Assembly: GCA_021151765.1 (NCBI GenBank)
Contig: JAGKWR010000001.1
Location: 127,201 to 191,200 of the forward strand
DNA: 64,000 nucleotides
Origin: Alphaproteobacteria bacterium
Lineage (GTDB): Bacteria; Pseudomonadota; Alphaproteobacteria; Rickettsiales; UBA1997
Direction of reading: 5' to 3'
Part shown: positions 42,466 to 51,799 of the stretch, piece after piece
Layout: every line of letters begins with the position of its first letter
Position numbering within the stretch: the stretch's first letter is position 1
The notes under the pieces: model-generated
What the model was told of the DNA's origin: nothing
The model's database searches: none
The model's input: only the letters and a program-made list of their open reading frames with translations
Program-made: the position numbers and the translations under genes

Positions 42466-42873
42466 TTAATTGGTGAAAAATTTGTTTTTTAAATCGTGAT
42501 GCAGATCAGAAATCCATGACGATTTGTCACATGTTTTATATTTTTTGAGCTTAGCAGATTTTTTGTGAATGATAAAAATATTTGCTGCTTTTTGGGCGAT
42601 TTTTGTAGCGGTGTTTTTAGTGGTTTTTTTGGCTTTAGCGCAATCTTCGCGAAGAACGCAAAAATCAGCTTTTTTGAGTCCGAATTTTTTTAATTCTTTC
42701 TCTAAATTTTTTTGTTCGCTTTCGCAAATTTGTAGTTTTTTAACTTCCCCATCAACAGCGATTACTGGTGCAATTCCTTTGTTTTCAAGGTCTTGTACCA
42801 ATTCGCGAATTAGGATTTTATTACTCTCCTTCATGCCTTCTTCGGCGCGTTTCAGGATTTCTTCATTACCCAT
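42466..42873 (-). CDS. Hypothetical basic protein coupled to the zeta-like kinase
   Basis: I do not recognise this 135-residue protein. It is lysine-rich, mainly helical by appearance (EEILKRAEEGMKESNKILIR; ESEQKNLEKELKKFGLKK), with four cysteines and a very basic C-terminal half. Its start overlaps the kinase gene by 8 bases. A partner or antitoxin role for the zeta-like kinase is conceivable, but known zeta antitoxins precede the toxin and are acidic, so I treat it as unknown. Confidence 0.6.
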   Translation of the reverse strand: MGNEEILKRAEEGMKESNKILIRELVQDLENKGIAPVIAVDGEVKKLQICESEQKNLEKELKKFGLKKADFCVLREDCAKAKKTTKNTATKIAQKAANIFIIHKKSAKLKKYKTCDKSSWISDLHHDLKNKFFTN

Positions 42874-43435
42874 AAATGTTTTGCCACAAATTTTTGTTGA
42901 GGATTTTTAGTTGATCGTCATTTTTTTTGGCAATCTCGATCAATTCCAACCCGCTTGCTTCATAGATTAGAGCGGTATCGACGACTTTGAGGTATTCTTT
43001 CAAATTCTCTAAACCACGAGCAAATCTACGTTTAATAACGCGAGGTTCAATATTATGACCACCCTTACTTACTCGAGTCAAGACCCTTTGTTGAGCTAAT
43101 TCTTCGCTAGCGAGTTTTAAGAAGAATAAATTTACGGTATATTTTTTGCGATGAGCGCGTTTTATTAATCTTAAATAATTGCGCGCCGACAAAGTGGTTT
43201 CAAGGGCAAAGCTTGTTCCTTCGTCGAGCAAGAAATCAATTTTTTTTAACATTAAACGACCAGCTTCAAGCGCGGATTTTTCGGGATTTTCGGGTGATAA
43301 AATTTTGGCGATTTCGTCAGCATTAACAAAAATATTACTGCTTAAGAAATCAGGCAAAAGTGTCACGCGAGCGTGCGAGCTTTTGCCGGCACCGTTTGGG
43401 CCAGCAATAATGTGAATTTGCCTATCTTTTGACAT
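42866..43435 (-). CDS. Zeta-toxin-like kinase (COG4185-type P-loop protein)
   Basis: The 189-residue product has Walker A IAGPNGAGKSS at the N-terminus, FVNADEIAK with the catalytic-type aspartate, ETTLSARNYL and RVSKGGHNIEPRVIKRRF, which are the zeta/COG4185 signatures. Classical zeta toxins phosphorylate UDP-N-acetylglucosamine; many chromosomal relatives have unknown targets. I chose the ATG overlapping the last 14 bases of lon; a longer frame extends back into lon. It is co-directional with lon and coupled to the basic orphan downstream. Confidence 0.8.
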   Translation of the reverse strand: MSKDRQIHIIAGPNGAGKSSHARVTLLPDFLSSNIFVNADEIAKILSPENPEKSALEAGRLMLKKIDFLLDEGTSFALETTLSARNYLRLIKRAHRKKYTVNLFFLKLASEELAQQRVLTRVSKGGHNIEPRVIKRRFARGLENLKEYLKVVDTALIYEASGLELIEIAKKNDDQLKILNKNLWQNIYG

Positions 43436-45809
43436 TTTTTTTGCTCGTCGTTTTGCTGACTTCTTTAACTGTTTTTGTCGATTTTTTAGTACTGACAAAA
43501 CAAGCATCAAAAGCTTCGCGAACGTGTTTGATCACTTTGATTTCAATATTATCCAAAACTTCTTTTGGCATTTCGGCTAAATCTTTTTTGTTCGCTTGAG
43601 GAATTAACACAGTTTTGATTCCGCCGCGCAGTGCTGCTAATAATTTTTCCTTCAATCCGCCAATTTCCAACGCTTTGCCGCTTAAATTAATTTCACCAGT
43701 CATGGCGATATCTTTTTTGATTGGCGTTTCGCTAATGCACGACATCAAGGCAACGCACAAAGCGATGCCGGCTGAAGGGCCATCTTTTGGTGTGGCGCCT
43801 TCTGGTACGTGAATGTGGAAGTCGCATTTATTGAATTTTTTAGGATCAATTTTGAATTCTTTAGCAATTGAACGTGCATAGCTCAAAGCAGCTTGCGCAG
43901 ATTCTTTCATCACGTCTCCCAAGCTGCCAGTGATTTGAATTTTGCCGCTGCCTTCAAATTTCAAAACTTCGATGTCGAGTAAATCGCCACCAAAATCAGT
44001 GTAAGCTAAACCAGTAGCCACGCCGATTACATCATTTTCTTTGGCGATGCCAAAATGATGTTTTTCAATTCCGGCATATTTGCTGATATTTTCTTCGGTG
44101 ATGTGAAGTGATTTCAAATTGTTAGTAACAATTTCTTTTGCTGCCTTGCGCGCAAGGTTTGCCACTTCGCGGTTTAAATTTCTGACGCCAGCTTCGAAAG
44201 TATATTTACGAATTAGTGTTAAAATTGCGTCATCAGAAATTGTAAATTCTTTGTCGCTTAAGCCATTTTCTTGGCGTTGTTTTTTGATCAAATGTTTTTT
44301 AACGATCTGTAATTTTTCACTTTCGGTATAGCCAGAAAGGCGAATAATTTCCATACGATCACGCAGTGGAATCGGAATTCCCGCCATGTTATTGGCGGTG
44401 GCAACAAACATTACTTTGGATAAATCGTAATCGACTTCCAAATAATGGTCAGAAAAAATAGCGTTTTGTTCTGGATCTAAAACTTCCAACAGTGCTGCTG
44501 AAGGATCACCGCGGAAGTCGCTCGACATTTTATCAATTTCATCAAGCAGCATCAAAGGATTAACGGTTTGTGCTTTGCGCATCGATTGAATAATGCGTCC
44601 TGGCATGGCACCAATGTAGGTGCGACGATGGCCACGAATTTCTGATTCATCTTTCACGCCGCCCAACGAAACTTTGACATATTTGCGATTCAAACTTTCC
44701 GCAATTGATTTCGCCAAAGAAGTTTTACCAACACCTGGCGCACCAACCAAACACAAGATTGGGCCTTTCAAAGCTTTGGTTTTGATTTGCACGGCGATGA
44801 ATTCCAAAATGCGTTCTTTAACTTTGTCTAAAGCGAAGTGATGAGTGTCGAGAATTTTCGTAGCTTTTTCGAAGTTTTTGATTGGCTTGCTTTCTGCTGT
44901 CCACGGTAAGTTAGTAATCCATTCTAAATAGTTGCGTACAACGCCAGATTCAGAAGAAAAAGGATTCATTTTCTCCATTTTGGCTAACTCAGTTTTGCAT
45001 TTATTAGCAACTGCTGGAGGTAGTTTTAGTTTGGAAATTTTTTCACGGAGTTCTTCAATTTCATTTTCCTCATCTTGACCGAGCTCTTTTTTGATATTTT
45101 TTAGCTGTTCGTTGAGGTAAAATTCACGATGATTTTTAGCAATTTTGTCTTGAATTGATTTATTAATTCGTGCTTCAGCTTGCATGATTTCCATCTCAAT
45201 TTTTAAAACTTCCAATACTTTAAAAAGTTTTTTATTGAGATCGTTTTCTGTCAAAATTTCTTGACGATCTTTCAACGAAGAAGTGACGTTTGAAGCAATC
45301 AAATAAGCGATTTCGTAAGGAGAGCGTAATTTTATCAGTGAGTTCAAAATTTCTGGAGAAACTTTTTTGCTAAGTTCCGAATATTTGCTGAAATTTTGCA
45401 CACAGCTTTTGATTAAACCGAGTAATTCTTTGTTATCGAGGGCGAATTTTTCGTTGATTAAAATATCAACTTCGCAAGTGAAAATTTCTGTCGATTTAAT
45501 GACGCTCTTGATCTTAGCGCGAGTAATGCCGCGTAAAATTACTTTTAAAGTGCCATCAGCAGTGCGAATTGATTCAACAATATTGCATAATACACCAACT
45601 GGATAGACGCTGTTCTCATCAAACGAATCAGTATCTGGGTTAGTTTGAGTTACCGCGAAGATTGGCAAACCAAGTTTTTTAGCTTCTTCAATCGCACGAA
45701 TTGATTTTTCACGTCCAACCAAAATTGTAGTTGTCATGTTGGGAAAAATTACTACGTCGCGTAAAGGTAGAGCGCAGAAAATTTGCGGTTGAATTTGTTG
45801 TTCTGTCAT
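43422..45809 (-). CDS. lon: ATP-dependent protease Lon
   Basis: Lon degrades misfolded and regulatory proteins. The 795-residue product has an N-terminal substrate domain (CALPLRDVVIFPNMTT), an AAA+ module with Walker A GAPGVGKT and MLLDEIDKM, and the Ser-Lys protease domain with PKDGPSAGIA (catalytic serine) and the lysine in SGKALEIGGLKEKLLAA. It is followed by the overlapping zeta-like kinase gene, which is unusual; lon is normally followed by hupB or clp-related genes. Confidence 0.97.
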   Translation of the reverse strand: MTEQQIQPQIFCALPLRDVVIFPNMTTTILVGREKSIRAIEEAKKLGLPIFAVTQTNPDTDSFDENSVYPVGVLCNIVESIRTADGTLKVILRGITRAKIKSVIKSTEIFTCEVDILINEKFALDNKELLGLIKSCVQNFSKYSELSKKVSPEILNSLIKLRSPYEIAYLIASNVTSSLKDRQEILTENDLNKKLFKVLEVLKIEMEIMQAEARINKSIQDKIAKNHREFYLNEQLKNIKKELGQDEENEIEELREKISKLKLPPAVANKCKTELAKMEKMNPFSSESGVVRNYLEWITNLPWTAESKPIKNFEKATKILDTHHFALDKVKERILEFIAVQIKTKALKGPILCLVGAPGVGKTSLAKSIAESLNRKYVKVSLGGVKDESEIRGHRRTYIGAMPGRIIQSMRKAQTVNPLMLLDEIDKMSSDFRGDPSAALLEVLDPEQNAIFSDHYLEVDYDLSKVMFVATANNMAGIPIPLRDRMEIIRLSGYTESEKLQIVKKHLIKKQRQENGLSDKEFTISDDAILTLIRKYTFEAGVRNLNREVANLARKAAKEIVTNNLKSLHITEENISKYAGIEKHHFGIAKENDVIGVATGLAYTDFGGDLLDIEVLKFEGSGKIQITGSLGDVMKESAQAALSYARSIAKEFKIDPKKFNKCDFHIHVPEGATPKDGPSAGIALCVALMSCISETPIKKDIAMTGEINLSGKALEIGGLKEKLLAALRGGIKTVLIPQANKKDLAEMPKEVLDNIEIKVIKHVREAFDACFVSTKKSTKTVKEVSKTTSKKNVKR

Positions 45810-45919
45810 GTTGAAAGATTGTTTATTTTAGCTTGAATGACTTAATTTTAGATTGTTCGCGGCGGCGCGCTTTTGTTTAAGCCAAGCTATTCAATGCTCG
45901 GCAAGATTTAGTAACGTAA

Positions 45920-47221
45920 ATGGAAATTACAATGATGATCGCTTTAGTTTTGGCAATAATGTTTGGTGTTGTCGCAAGTGTGTTTTTTTATTCTTACGCC
46001 AAACTTAAAACAGAAAATTCTTTGACAAAAAATGAGCTCGAAACTTTGCGTTTAGATCGCCAAAAATTGCAGCAAAATTTCAGTGAAGTTCAGCAAAAAA
46101 ATTTCGAATTTGAGAAGCAAAACGAGCTTCTTAAAGTTGAAGCACAGCGCATCAAAAATGAAAAAGAAGAATGGCAAAAAGAGAAAGAAGTAGCCTTGTT
46201 TAAATTGTCAGAAGAGTTGATGAAGCGTAATGCTGAGCAGCAAAATATCTTGAGCCAAAATCAACAAGAAAATATCAAAAAAATTACCGAAAATCTTTTC
46301 AAAAATTTTGAAAATGTGACGACAAAAATTGTCGCTTTAAATGACGAAGTAAAAAAATCGTCAGATGAAAATTTACTTTTAAAAAATGCGTTGTTGAGCC
46401 CTTCAGCTTCTGGTCGTGCTGCTGAAATTACGCTGGAAAATATTTTGAAAAATTCCGGTCTGAAGGAAAAATATGATTTAAATTCTGTTGGTGATTATGT
46501 TTTGCAGTCACATTTTTCAGGATTGAGTAGCGTTGGCGAGCATGAATCTAAAAGGCCCGACGTTATTTTATTTTTGCCAGATAATCGTATTGCTGTGATC
46601 GATAGCAAATCTTCGCCGCATTTTGTTGATTTGGAAAATGCCAAAAAGTCGCAAGATTTCGAAGCGGAAAAATTAATTTTAGCCAAGATAAAAGAATCTT
46701 TCCGTCGCCATTTAGAAAGCCTGAAGCGCAAAGATTACACCAAATTTTTGTTCGAAGAATTACTCACTTCAAATCGCGCTGATTACAAAATTATTACCGT
46801 GATGTTTTTGCAAACGGAAAAGATGTTGGAAATTATTTCGGAAAATGACGAAGGATTTTTACAGCGTGCTTTAGAAGCTAATATTTTGGTTTTGACTCCT
46901 GTAGGTTTGATTAACTTTTTGTCGCAAGCACGTTTTATAATTGATCGTGTGCGTCAGGAAAAAAACATCGAAGATTTGAAAATTCAGGTCAGCAAAATGT
47001 TAGACAGCGTAGCATTGGTTTTCAAAGAATCTAAAGAAGTCGGCAAGTCTTTGAATAAAGCTTTGTCGGCTCACAACAAAATGGCAAAAAATCTCAATAA
47101 TAGCGTTTACAAGTCGATTAAGAATATTGCTGAACTAGGAATTGAAGGTAAAAAATCGGCAGAAATAAAACTACTCGAAGACTATGATAGCGCTGATGAA
47201 AACGAAGGTGAAAATGTTTAG
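45920..47221 (+). CDS. rmuC: DNA recombination protein RmuC
   Basis: The 433-residue product has one N-terminal membrane span (MIALVLAIMFGVVASVFF), a long coiled coil (about residues 25-115) and the RmuC nuclease-like domain with GRAAEITLENIL, RPDVILFLPDNRIAVIDSKS and ILVLTPVGLINFL. RmuC limits inversions at repeats in E. coli and its nuclease fold is related to restriction enzymes. It converges on rodA with a 6-base gap. Confidence 0.92.
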   Translation: MEITMMIALVLAIMFGVVASVFFYSYAKLKTENSLTKNELETLRLDRQKLQQNFSEVQQKNFEFEKQNELLKVEAQRIKNEKEEWQKEKEVALFKLSEELMKRNAEQQNILSQNQQENIKKITENLFKNFENVTTKIVALNDEVKKSSDENLLLKNALLSPSASGRAAEITLENILKNSGLKEKYDLNSVGDYVLQSHFSGLSSVGEHESKRPDVILFLPDNRIAVIDSKSSPHFVDLENAKKSQDFEAEKLILAKIKESFRRHLESLKRKDYTKFLFEELLTSNRADYKIITVMFLQTEKMLEIISENDEGFLQRALEANILVLTPVGLINFLSQARFIIDRVRQEKNIEDLKIQVSKMLDSVALVFKESKEVGKSLNKALSAHNKMAKNLNNSVYKSIKNIAELGIEGKKSAEIKLLEDYDSADENEGENV

Positions 47222-47227
47222 CAGAAC

Positions 47228-48370
47228 TTAAATTTTCAAATCGAGATTTTTATTCATATCAACATTCAAAACCAAGCCAAAGCCAATCAACATTGAAGCA
47301 GTGATTGTTCCGCCATATGAAATTAAAGGCAAAGGTGCACCAACAACTGGAATCAAACCCATTCCCATTCCCATATTAATGAACATGTGAACGAAGAAAA
47401 TGTTGATTACACCCATAACCAAAAGACGACCATATTGATGTTTGGTGTTAGTCGCAATTGAGATGCCAAGGGCGATGATTGCAGAATAAATCAAAATCGT
47501 AAAAACACTGCCGACAAAACCCAATTCTTCCGACAACATTGTGAAGATAAAGTCGGTTTGTTTTTCCGGTAAAAAGTTCAGTTGACCTTGAGTTCCTTTC
47601 AAAAAACCTTTGCCAAAAAGTCCGCCAGAGCCAATCGCAATTTTAGATTGAATAATGTTGTAACCACTTCCCAAAGGATCATTCGAAGGATCGAGGAAAG
47701 TTAAAATACGTTGTTTTTGGTAATCGTATAAAACAAAAATCCACAAAAATGGGATAGCTGCCAATCCGGCAATGCCGACTAAAATAAATTTCCACATTTT
47801 AACGCCGGCAAGAAATAAAATCGAAACTCCAACTATTACTAGAATTGTTGCAGTACCTAAATCTGGTTGCCAAAAAATGAAAAAAGCAGGTACGGCAATT
47901 AGCAATACAGGAATTATGACGTATCTTATTTTTCCGATATTATCAGCTTCGATGTTGTAGAAATATCGGGCCAGAGCAAAAACTGTACAGACTTTCATGA
48001 TTTCTGAAGGTTGGATTGTCAACCAACCAATTTTAAACCAACGCGTTGCGCCCATAGCGTTGTGACCCATAATGTCGACGATAATTACCATCGTTAAAGC
48101 AACGGCATAGAATACGTAAGATAGTTTGAACCATATTTTTATGTCAGTGACGGCGATGAAAATCATTACCATAAAAAATACAGAAAAAAATCCGAGTTGT
48201 TTGATCAACCACGGTCTGAAACTGCCACCACCAGCAGAGTAAAGCATCAGAAATCCCATTGAGGCCAAAATCACGATGAGTGAAATTAAAAGCCAATTCA
48301 GATTTTCTAATTTTTGTGAAAGAGGGATTTTTTCTCTATCGATTAGAGGCATACAACTAAATATTTTCAA
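47228..48370 (-). CDS. rodA: Peptidoglycan glycosyltransferase RodA
   Basis: RodA polymerises glycan strands in the elongasome with PBP2. The 380-residue, highly hydrophobic SEDS protein has WFKIGWLTIQPSEIMKV, WQPDLGTA, GSGGLFGKGFLKGTQ and PLPLISYGGT near the C-terminus. These include the conserved aspartate of WQPD. It is distant from mreD-mrdA in this genome. Confidence 0.95.
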   Translation of the reverse strand: MKIFSCMPLIDREKIPLSQKLENLNWLLISLIVILASMGFLMLYSAGGGSFRPWLIKQLGFFSVFFMVMIFIAVTDIKIWFKLSYVFYAVALTMVIIVDIMGHNAMGATRWFKIGWLTIQPSEIMKVCTVFALARYFYNIEADNIGKIRYVIIPVLLIAVPAFFIFWQPDLGTATILVIVGVSILFLAGVKMWKFILVGIAGLAAIPFLWIFVLYDYQKQRILTFLDPSNDPLGSGYNIIQSKIAIGSGGLFGKGFLKGTQGQLNFLPEKQTDFIFTMLSEELGFVGSVFTILIYSAIIALGISIATNTKHQYGRLLVMGVINIFFVHMFINMGMGMGLIPVVGAPLPLISYGGTITASMLIGFGLVLNVDMNKNLDLKI

Positions 48371-48428
48371 TGAGATGACAAAGGCGAGAAGGCTTGATAT
48401 CAGCCAAGCGAAGGCAGATTAAAACAAC

Positions 48429-48463
48429 TTGATATTATTATTCAAGATAATTACCTTGCCGCG
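48429..48463 (+). promoter_or_regulatory. Putative promoter of virB8-virB9
   Basis: TTGATA (48429-48434), a 17-base spacer and TACCTT (48452-48457) are followed by GCCGCG, the GC-rich-discriminator pattern. The -10 and discriminator (TTACCTTGC) equal those before the decarboxylase gene. About 70 bases of leader follow. Confidence 0.55.
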
Positions 48464-48537
48464 ATTCTTTTGTCAAAACAGCCTTGAGCCCAATATTTTG
48501 AACCCCATTAAACCCTATTTAGCACTTACTTTTCAGC

Positions 48538-49200
48538 ATGTCAGAAACAGAAAAAGCGAGCAAAAAAAGTGGTAAATCAAAGATAAAAAGTTGGTATTCT
48601 AACCGTTATCAAATCGTGATAGTGCAAAGAAACATACTTTTGCTTTTTACTTTGATTTCGATGTTGTCTGTGGCTGTGGCAGTTTTGTTTGTTAAAAACA
48701 TTATGTCTTCGAAATCACTTGAGCCATACGTGATTGAAGTCGAAAGCAAGACAGGAGTTGCCACTATAGTTAATCAACTTACTGCGCAAAATTTTACTGG
48801 TGATCAAATGATGCGTCGTTATTTCATTAACCAGTTTATTCAAGCTGCTAGCGGTTACGATCCTAAAACTTACAAACAAGACGTTGATAAAGTGAGACTT
48901 TTTTCTACTCCGGATGTCTACAATGATTTCCGTAATCGTATTAATGCGAGAGAGTTAGGTATAGATTCTCGAATTGAAGTAAGAATTAAGTCGGTGCAGT
49001 ATACCGATGCCAACACGGCACAGGTGCGTATTTTGCGTGTAATAAATAATTCTGACAAAACTTCGGCTAACAAAGACGAAGTAATCACTATGAATTTCTT
49101 TTTCACAGATTTGAATCTAACCATGGAAGAAAGATTAATTAATCCTCTTGGTTTCCAGGTCAGCAAGTACTCAATTGCCGACGAAGTATTTAGTTATTAG
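48538..49200 (+). CDS. virB8: Type IV secretion system protein VirB8
   Basis: VirB8 is an inner-membrane scaffold of type IV secretion systems. The 220-residue product has a basic cytoplasmic start, one span (ILLLFTLISMLSVAVAVLFV) and a periplasmic NTF2-like domain with ARELGIDSRIEVRIKSVQY and the C-terminal NPLGFQVSKYSIADE, typical of VirB8. It pairs with virB9 downstream. virB10, virB11 and virD4 are not adjacent, similar to the dispersed vir genes of Rickettsiales. Confidence 0.9.
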   Translation: MSETEKASKKSGKSKIKSWYSNRYQIVIVQRNILLLFTLISMLSVAVAVLFVKNIMSSKSLEPYVIEVESKTGVATIVNQLTAQNFTGDQMMRRYFINQFIQAASGYDPKTYKQDVDKVRLFSTPDVYNDFRNRINARELGIDSRIEVRIKSVQYTDANTAQVRILRVINNSDKTSANKDEVITMNFFFTDLNLTMEERLINPLGFQVSKYSIADEVFSY

Positions 49201-49223
49201 CTGATTAACTTATTTTTTATTTG

Positions 49224-50123
49224 ATGAATTTCGCTGAGTTTTCGCAAATTTTAAGAAAAATCCTATCCGTCTATTTGACGAAACTGTTAGTCTTGTCTGT
49301 TGTTTTTATAGTTCCAAATAATCTCTGTGCACAATCTACGCCGGTCACTACTGATTCAAGAATTAGAACTTTGGTTTATAATCCAAACGAAGTTTATGAG
49401 CTAAAGTTTTATTATGGTTATCAATCTTTCATTGAATTCGCTGAAGATGAAGAAATAGAAATGATTTCAATTGGAGAAGCGTTTGCTTGGCGTTTAACTC
49501 CTGCCGGTAAAAGATTATTTATTCGTCCTCTTGAAATTGCTGGTCATACCAACATGACTATTATTAGTAATAAAAGAACTTATCACTTTGATATTCGTTC
49601 AGGTGAATATGACGGAAAGGCTGATGAAGAGCTAGTTTACACAATTCGCTTTTTTTATCCTCAGATTGGCCAACCTTTGCCAATTCCACAACTATTGACT
49701 GTCCCTAACCCAGCTCCTGCTCCGGTCAAACAACAAAAAACAATTATAAAAACTCCGTTCCCAGAAGCTAAAGTATCAGATAACCTGTCAGGGCTTCTTG
49801 CGCGAAATCCTGAAAATGTTGATTTAAATTTTGACTTCAGCTTAGCCGGTAAAGGTGAAAATATCATGCCAGCTAAAGTTTACGATGATGGAAAAGATAC
49901 GTATTTTCAATTCGCCAATGATAATAGTGTAATTCCAACAATTAGTGTTGTTGATTCTAGAGGAAACGAGCAATCACTTAGCTATATAATTCGTGATGGT
50001 TTTGTTGTTGTTCCAGTGGTTGGTGTGCAATTTACTTTGAGATTGGGAGATGCTCTATTGTGTGTCTATAACAACAAAGCTTTGAAGAATATTCAAAAAC
50101 CTTCGGCTGTCAGAGTAAGTTGA
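49224..50123 (+). CDS. virB9: Type IV secretion system protein VirB9/TrbG
   Basis: VirB9 is part of the outer-membrane core of the secretion channel. The 299-residue product has a signal sequence ending NNLCAQ, then VYELKFYYGYQSFIEFAEDE and LFIRPLEIAGHTNMTIIS with YHFDIRSG, the VirB9 N-domain signature. The C-domain (PAKVYDDGKDTYFQF) is complete. The frame can start one codon earlier at TTG; I took ATG. Its last 31 bases overlap the convergent aspartic protease gene. Confidence 0.9.
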   Translation: MNFAEFSQILRKILSVYLTKLLVLSVVFIVPNNLCAQSTPVTTDSRIRTLVYNPNEVYELKFYYGYQSFIEFAEDEEIEMISIGEAFAWRLTPAGKRLFIRPLEIAGHTNMTIISNKRTYHFDIRSGEYDGKADEELVYTIRFFYPQIGQPLPIPQLLTVPNPAPAPVKQQKTIIKTPFPEAKVSDNLSGLLARNPENVDLNFDFSLAGKGENIMPAKVYDDGKDTYFQFANDNSVIPTISVVDSRGNEQSLSYIIRDGFVVVPVVGVQFTLRLGDALLCVYNNKALKNIQKPSAVRVS

Positions 50124-50716
50124 TCGTTGCTAAACTCGTACTTTTTCATTTGTTTTAAGAAGTTCATTCCAAGAAGAGAGATATCAATATCAGACTGATT
50201 CACCGAAGCTTTTACATCACGAAAAACCAATCCTTCTATTTCTAGTTCCTTCAAATTCGTTGCTGCCGCCAATGCTTTACCATTAGCTGTTTGATATATT
50301 TGGTTAAAAACTAGTTGGTCGATATTAATTCCTGCTTTTTTCGCATCTTTTAAAGATAGAGATACATTAGTTGCGCCAGTATCAATCATAAATCTTATTT
50401 CAGAATTATTGATTTTGGCATTAATGTAGAAATGTCCATCTTGAGCGGCTTTGATAGTTATTTGGTTATCTTTTATTTGCGCTTTACTCGGATTTATTTC
50501 TCCGTTTATACGATTGGTTAGGTCTTCAAATTCAAAGCGATAACTGTAAGCAATAATAAGCAACAATGCTACAAATAGCCAAAGTGATAAGTATTTCAGT
50601 GTTTTTGACAAAGAAATTTCTTTGCGACTAAACAAACTGGTTAGCAAAATTATCAATAGTAACGCTGCGTAGATAAAGCTTTGCCAGTCATTATCGCTTA
50701 AGTTATGGAAGCTCAT
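50093..50716 (-). CDS. Membrane-anchored retropepsin-like aspartic protease (TIGR02281 type)
   Basis: The 207-residue product has two N-terminal spans (IYAALLLIILLTSLF and YLSLWLFVALLLIIAYSYRF), then a retropepsin-like domain with FMIDTGATNVSLS (the catalytic DTG) and SLLGMNFLKQMKKYEF. This is the alphaproteobacterial clan AA family. Substrates are unknown. Its end overlaps virB9 by 31 bases, tail to tail. hisC lies four bases upstream. Confidence 0.88.
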   Translation of the reverse strand: MSFHNLSDNDWQSFIYAALLLIILLTSLFSRKEISLSKTLKYLSLWLFVALLLIIAYSYRFEFEDLTNRINGEINPSKAQIKDNQITIKAAQDGHFYINAKINNSEIRFMIDTGATNVSLSLKDAKKAGINIDQLVFNQIYQTANGKALAAATNLKELEIEGLVFRDVKASVNQSDIDISLLGMNFLKQMKKYEFSNDQLTLTAEGF

Positions 50717-50720
50717 TGCT

Positions 50721-51797
50721 TTAGAAATTTTTTAAGATTTTTAGAACTTTTTCATTTTCTGCATCATCGCCAATTGAGATGCGCAGACAGCTAGGCAAAT
50801 TGTATGCTTGCATTTCACGTACAATAATGCCGTTCTCGAGTAATTTTTGATTGGCTTTCTGACAAGATTCAACGCTGCCAAAATCAATCAAAACAAAGTT
50901 AGCAATTGATGGATGAGCTTTTATTTTATTATTTTGCGCTAATTCGCTGAAAAATATTTCGAGCCATTTTTTGTTGTGAGCTTTTGATTTTTCAAAAAAT
51001 TCATTATCTTCCAAAGCAGCTACAGCGGCAACTTGGGCTGGTCCACCAACGTTAAAAGGGCCGCGAACTTTGTTTAAAATTTCTGCAATTTCCAGTGAGC
51101 TATAACACCAACCAATACGTAAACTTGCTAAGCCGTAAATTTTTGAAAAAGTGCGAGTAACTACAACGTTTGGGTGCTGATTGACTAATTCAATAGCATT
51201 TGGGTAATCCGATAATTCGACAAACTCTTCGTAAGCATGATCTAAAACAATCAGTACGTTTTTTGGGGTGTTATTTATTAGTTTTTCGACTTCATTTTTA
51301 TTTAAATAAGAACCAGTTGGATTATTAGGGTTAGCAATAAAAATGATTTTAGTTTTCGTTGTGATCGCTTCTAATATTGCGTCTACATCAGTTCTGAGAT
51401 TCTTTTCTTTAACTTTCACAGCTTTAGCGCCAACTCTTTTGGCAGAAATTGGATACATCAAAAAGCCATGTTCGCTGTAAATTATTTCATCATCAATTCC
51501 AGCATAAGCACAAGTGAGTAATGCAATAATTTCATCTGATCCAGCTCCACAAACAATTTGTTCTGCCGAAATATTATTTTTTTTTGCCAAAGCTTCACGC
51601 AAAAGAGTGCAAGAGCCATCAGCATAACGCATTAATTCTGCAGCATGATCTTTATAGCTTTGCAAAGCTTTTGGGCTTGAGCCTAGAGCATTCTCGTTTG
51701 AGGACAATTTTATGATTGTCTGTTGGCCGCTAATTTTAGCTTTTCCGGGTTTATAATTCTCAATTTCTGATAAATAAGAATGTGCTTGTAACTTCAT
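50721..51797 (-). CDS. hisC: Histidinol-phosphate aminotransferase
   Basis: HisC transaminates imidazole-acetol phosphate in histidine synthesis. The 358-residue fold-type I enzyme has KLSSNENALGSSPKAL, FIANPNNPTGSYL, VLDHAYEEF with the PLP aspartate, TRTFSKIYGLASLRIGW with the Schiff-base lysine, and a C-terminal arginine in LRISIGDDAEN. Some HisC-like proteins act on aromatic amino acids. The presence of hisH at the window start shows the pathway exists in this organism. Confidence 0.92.
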   Translation of the reverse strand: MKLQAHSYLSEIENYKPGKAKISGQQTIIKLSSNENALGSSPKALQSYKDHAAELMRYADGSCTLLREALAKKNNISAEQIVCGAGSDEIIALLTCAYAGIDDEIIYSEHGFLMYPISAKRVGAKAVKVKEKNLRTDVDAILEAITTKTKIIFIANPNNPTGSYLNKNEVEKLINNTPKNVLIVLDHAYEEFVELSDYPNAIELVNQHPNVVVTRTFSKIYGLASLRIGWCYSSLEIAEILNKVRGPFNVGGPAQVAAVAALEDNEFFEKSKAHNKKWLEIFFSELAQNNKIKAHPSIANFVLIDFGSVESCQKANQKLLENGIIVREMQAYNLPSCLRISIGDDAENEKVLKILKNF

Positions 51798-51799
51798 AA

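Noticed and set aside
45810..45919. Heat-shock promoter before lon
   Set aside because: CTTG and CTTAAAC occur on the minus strand but 20 bases apart, outside the 17-18 base spacing of the sigma-32 consensus.
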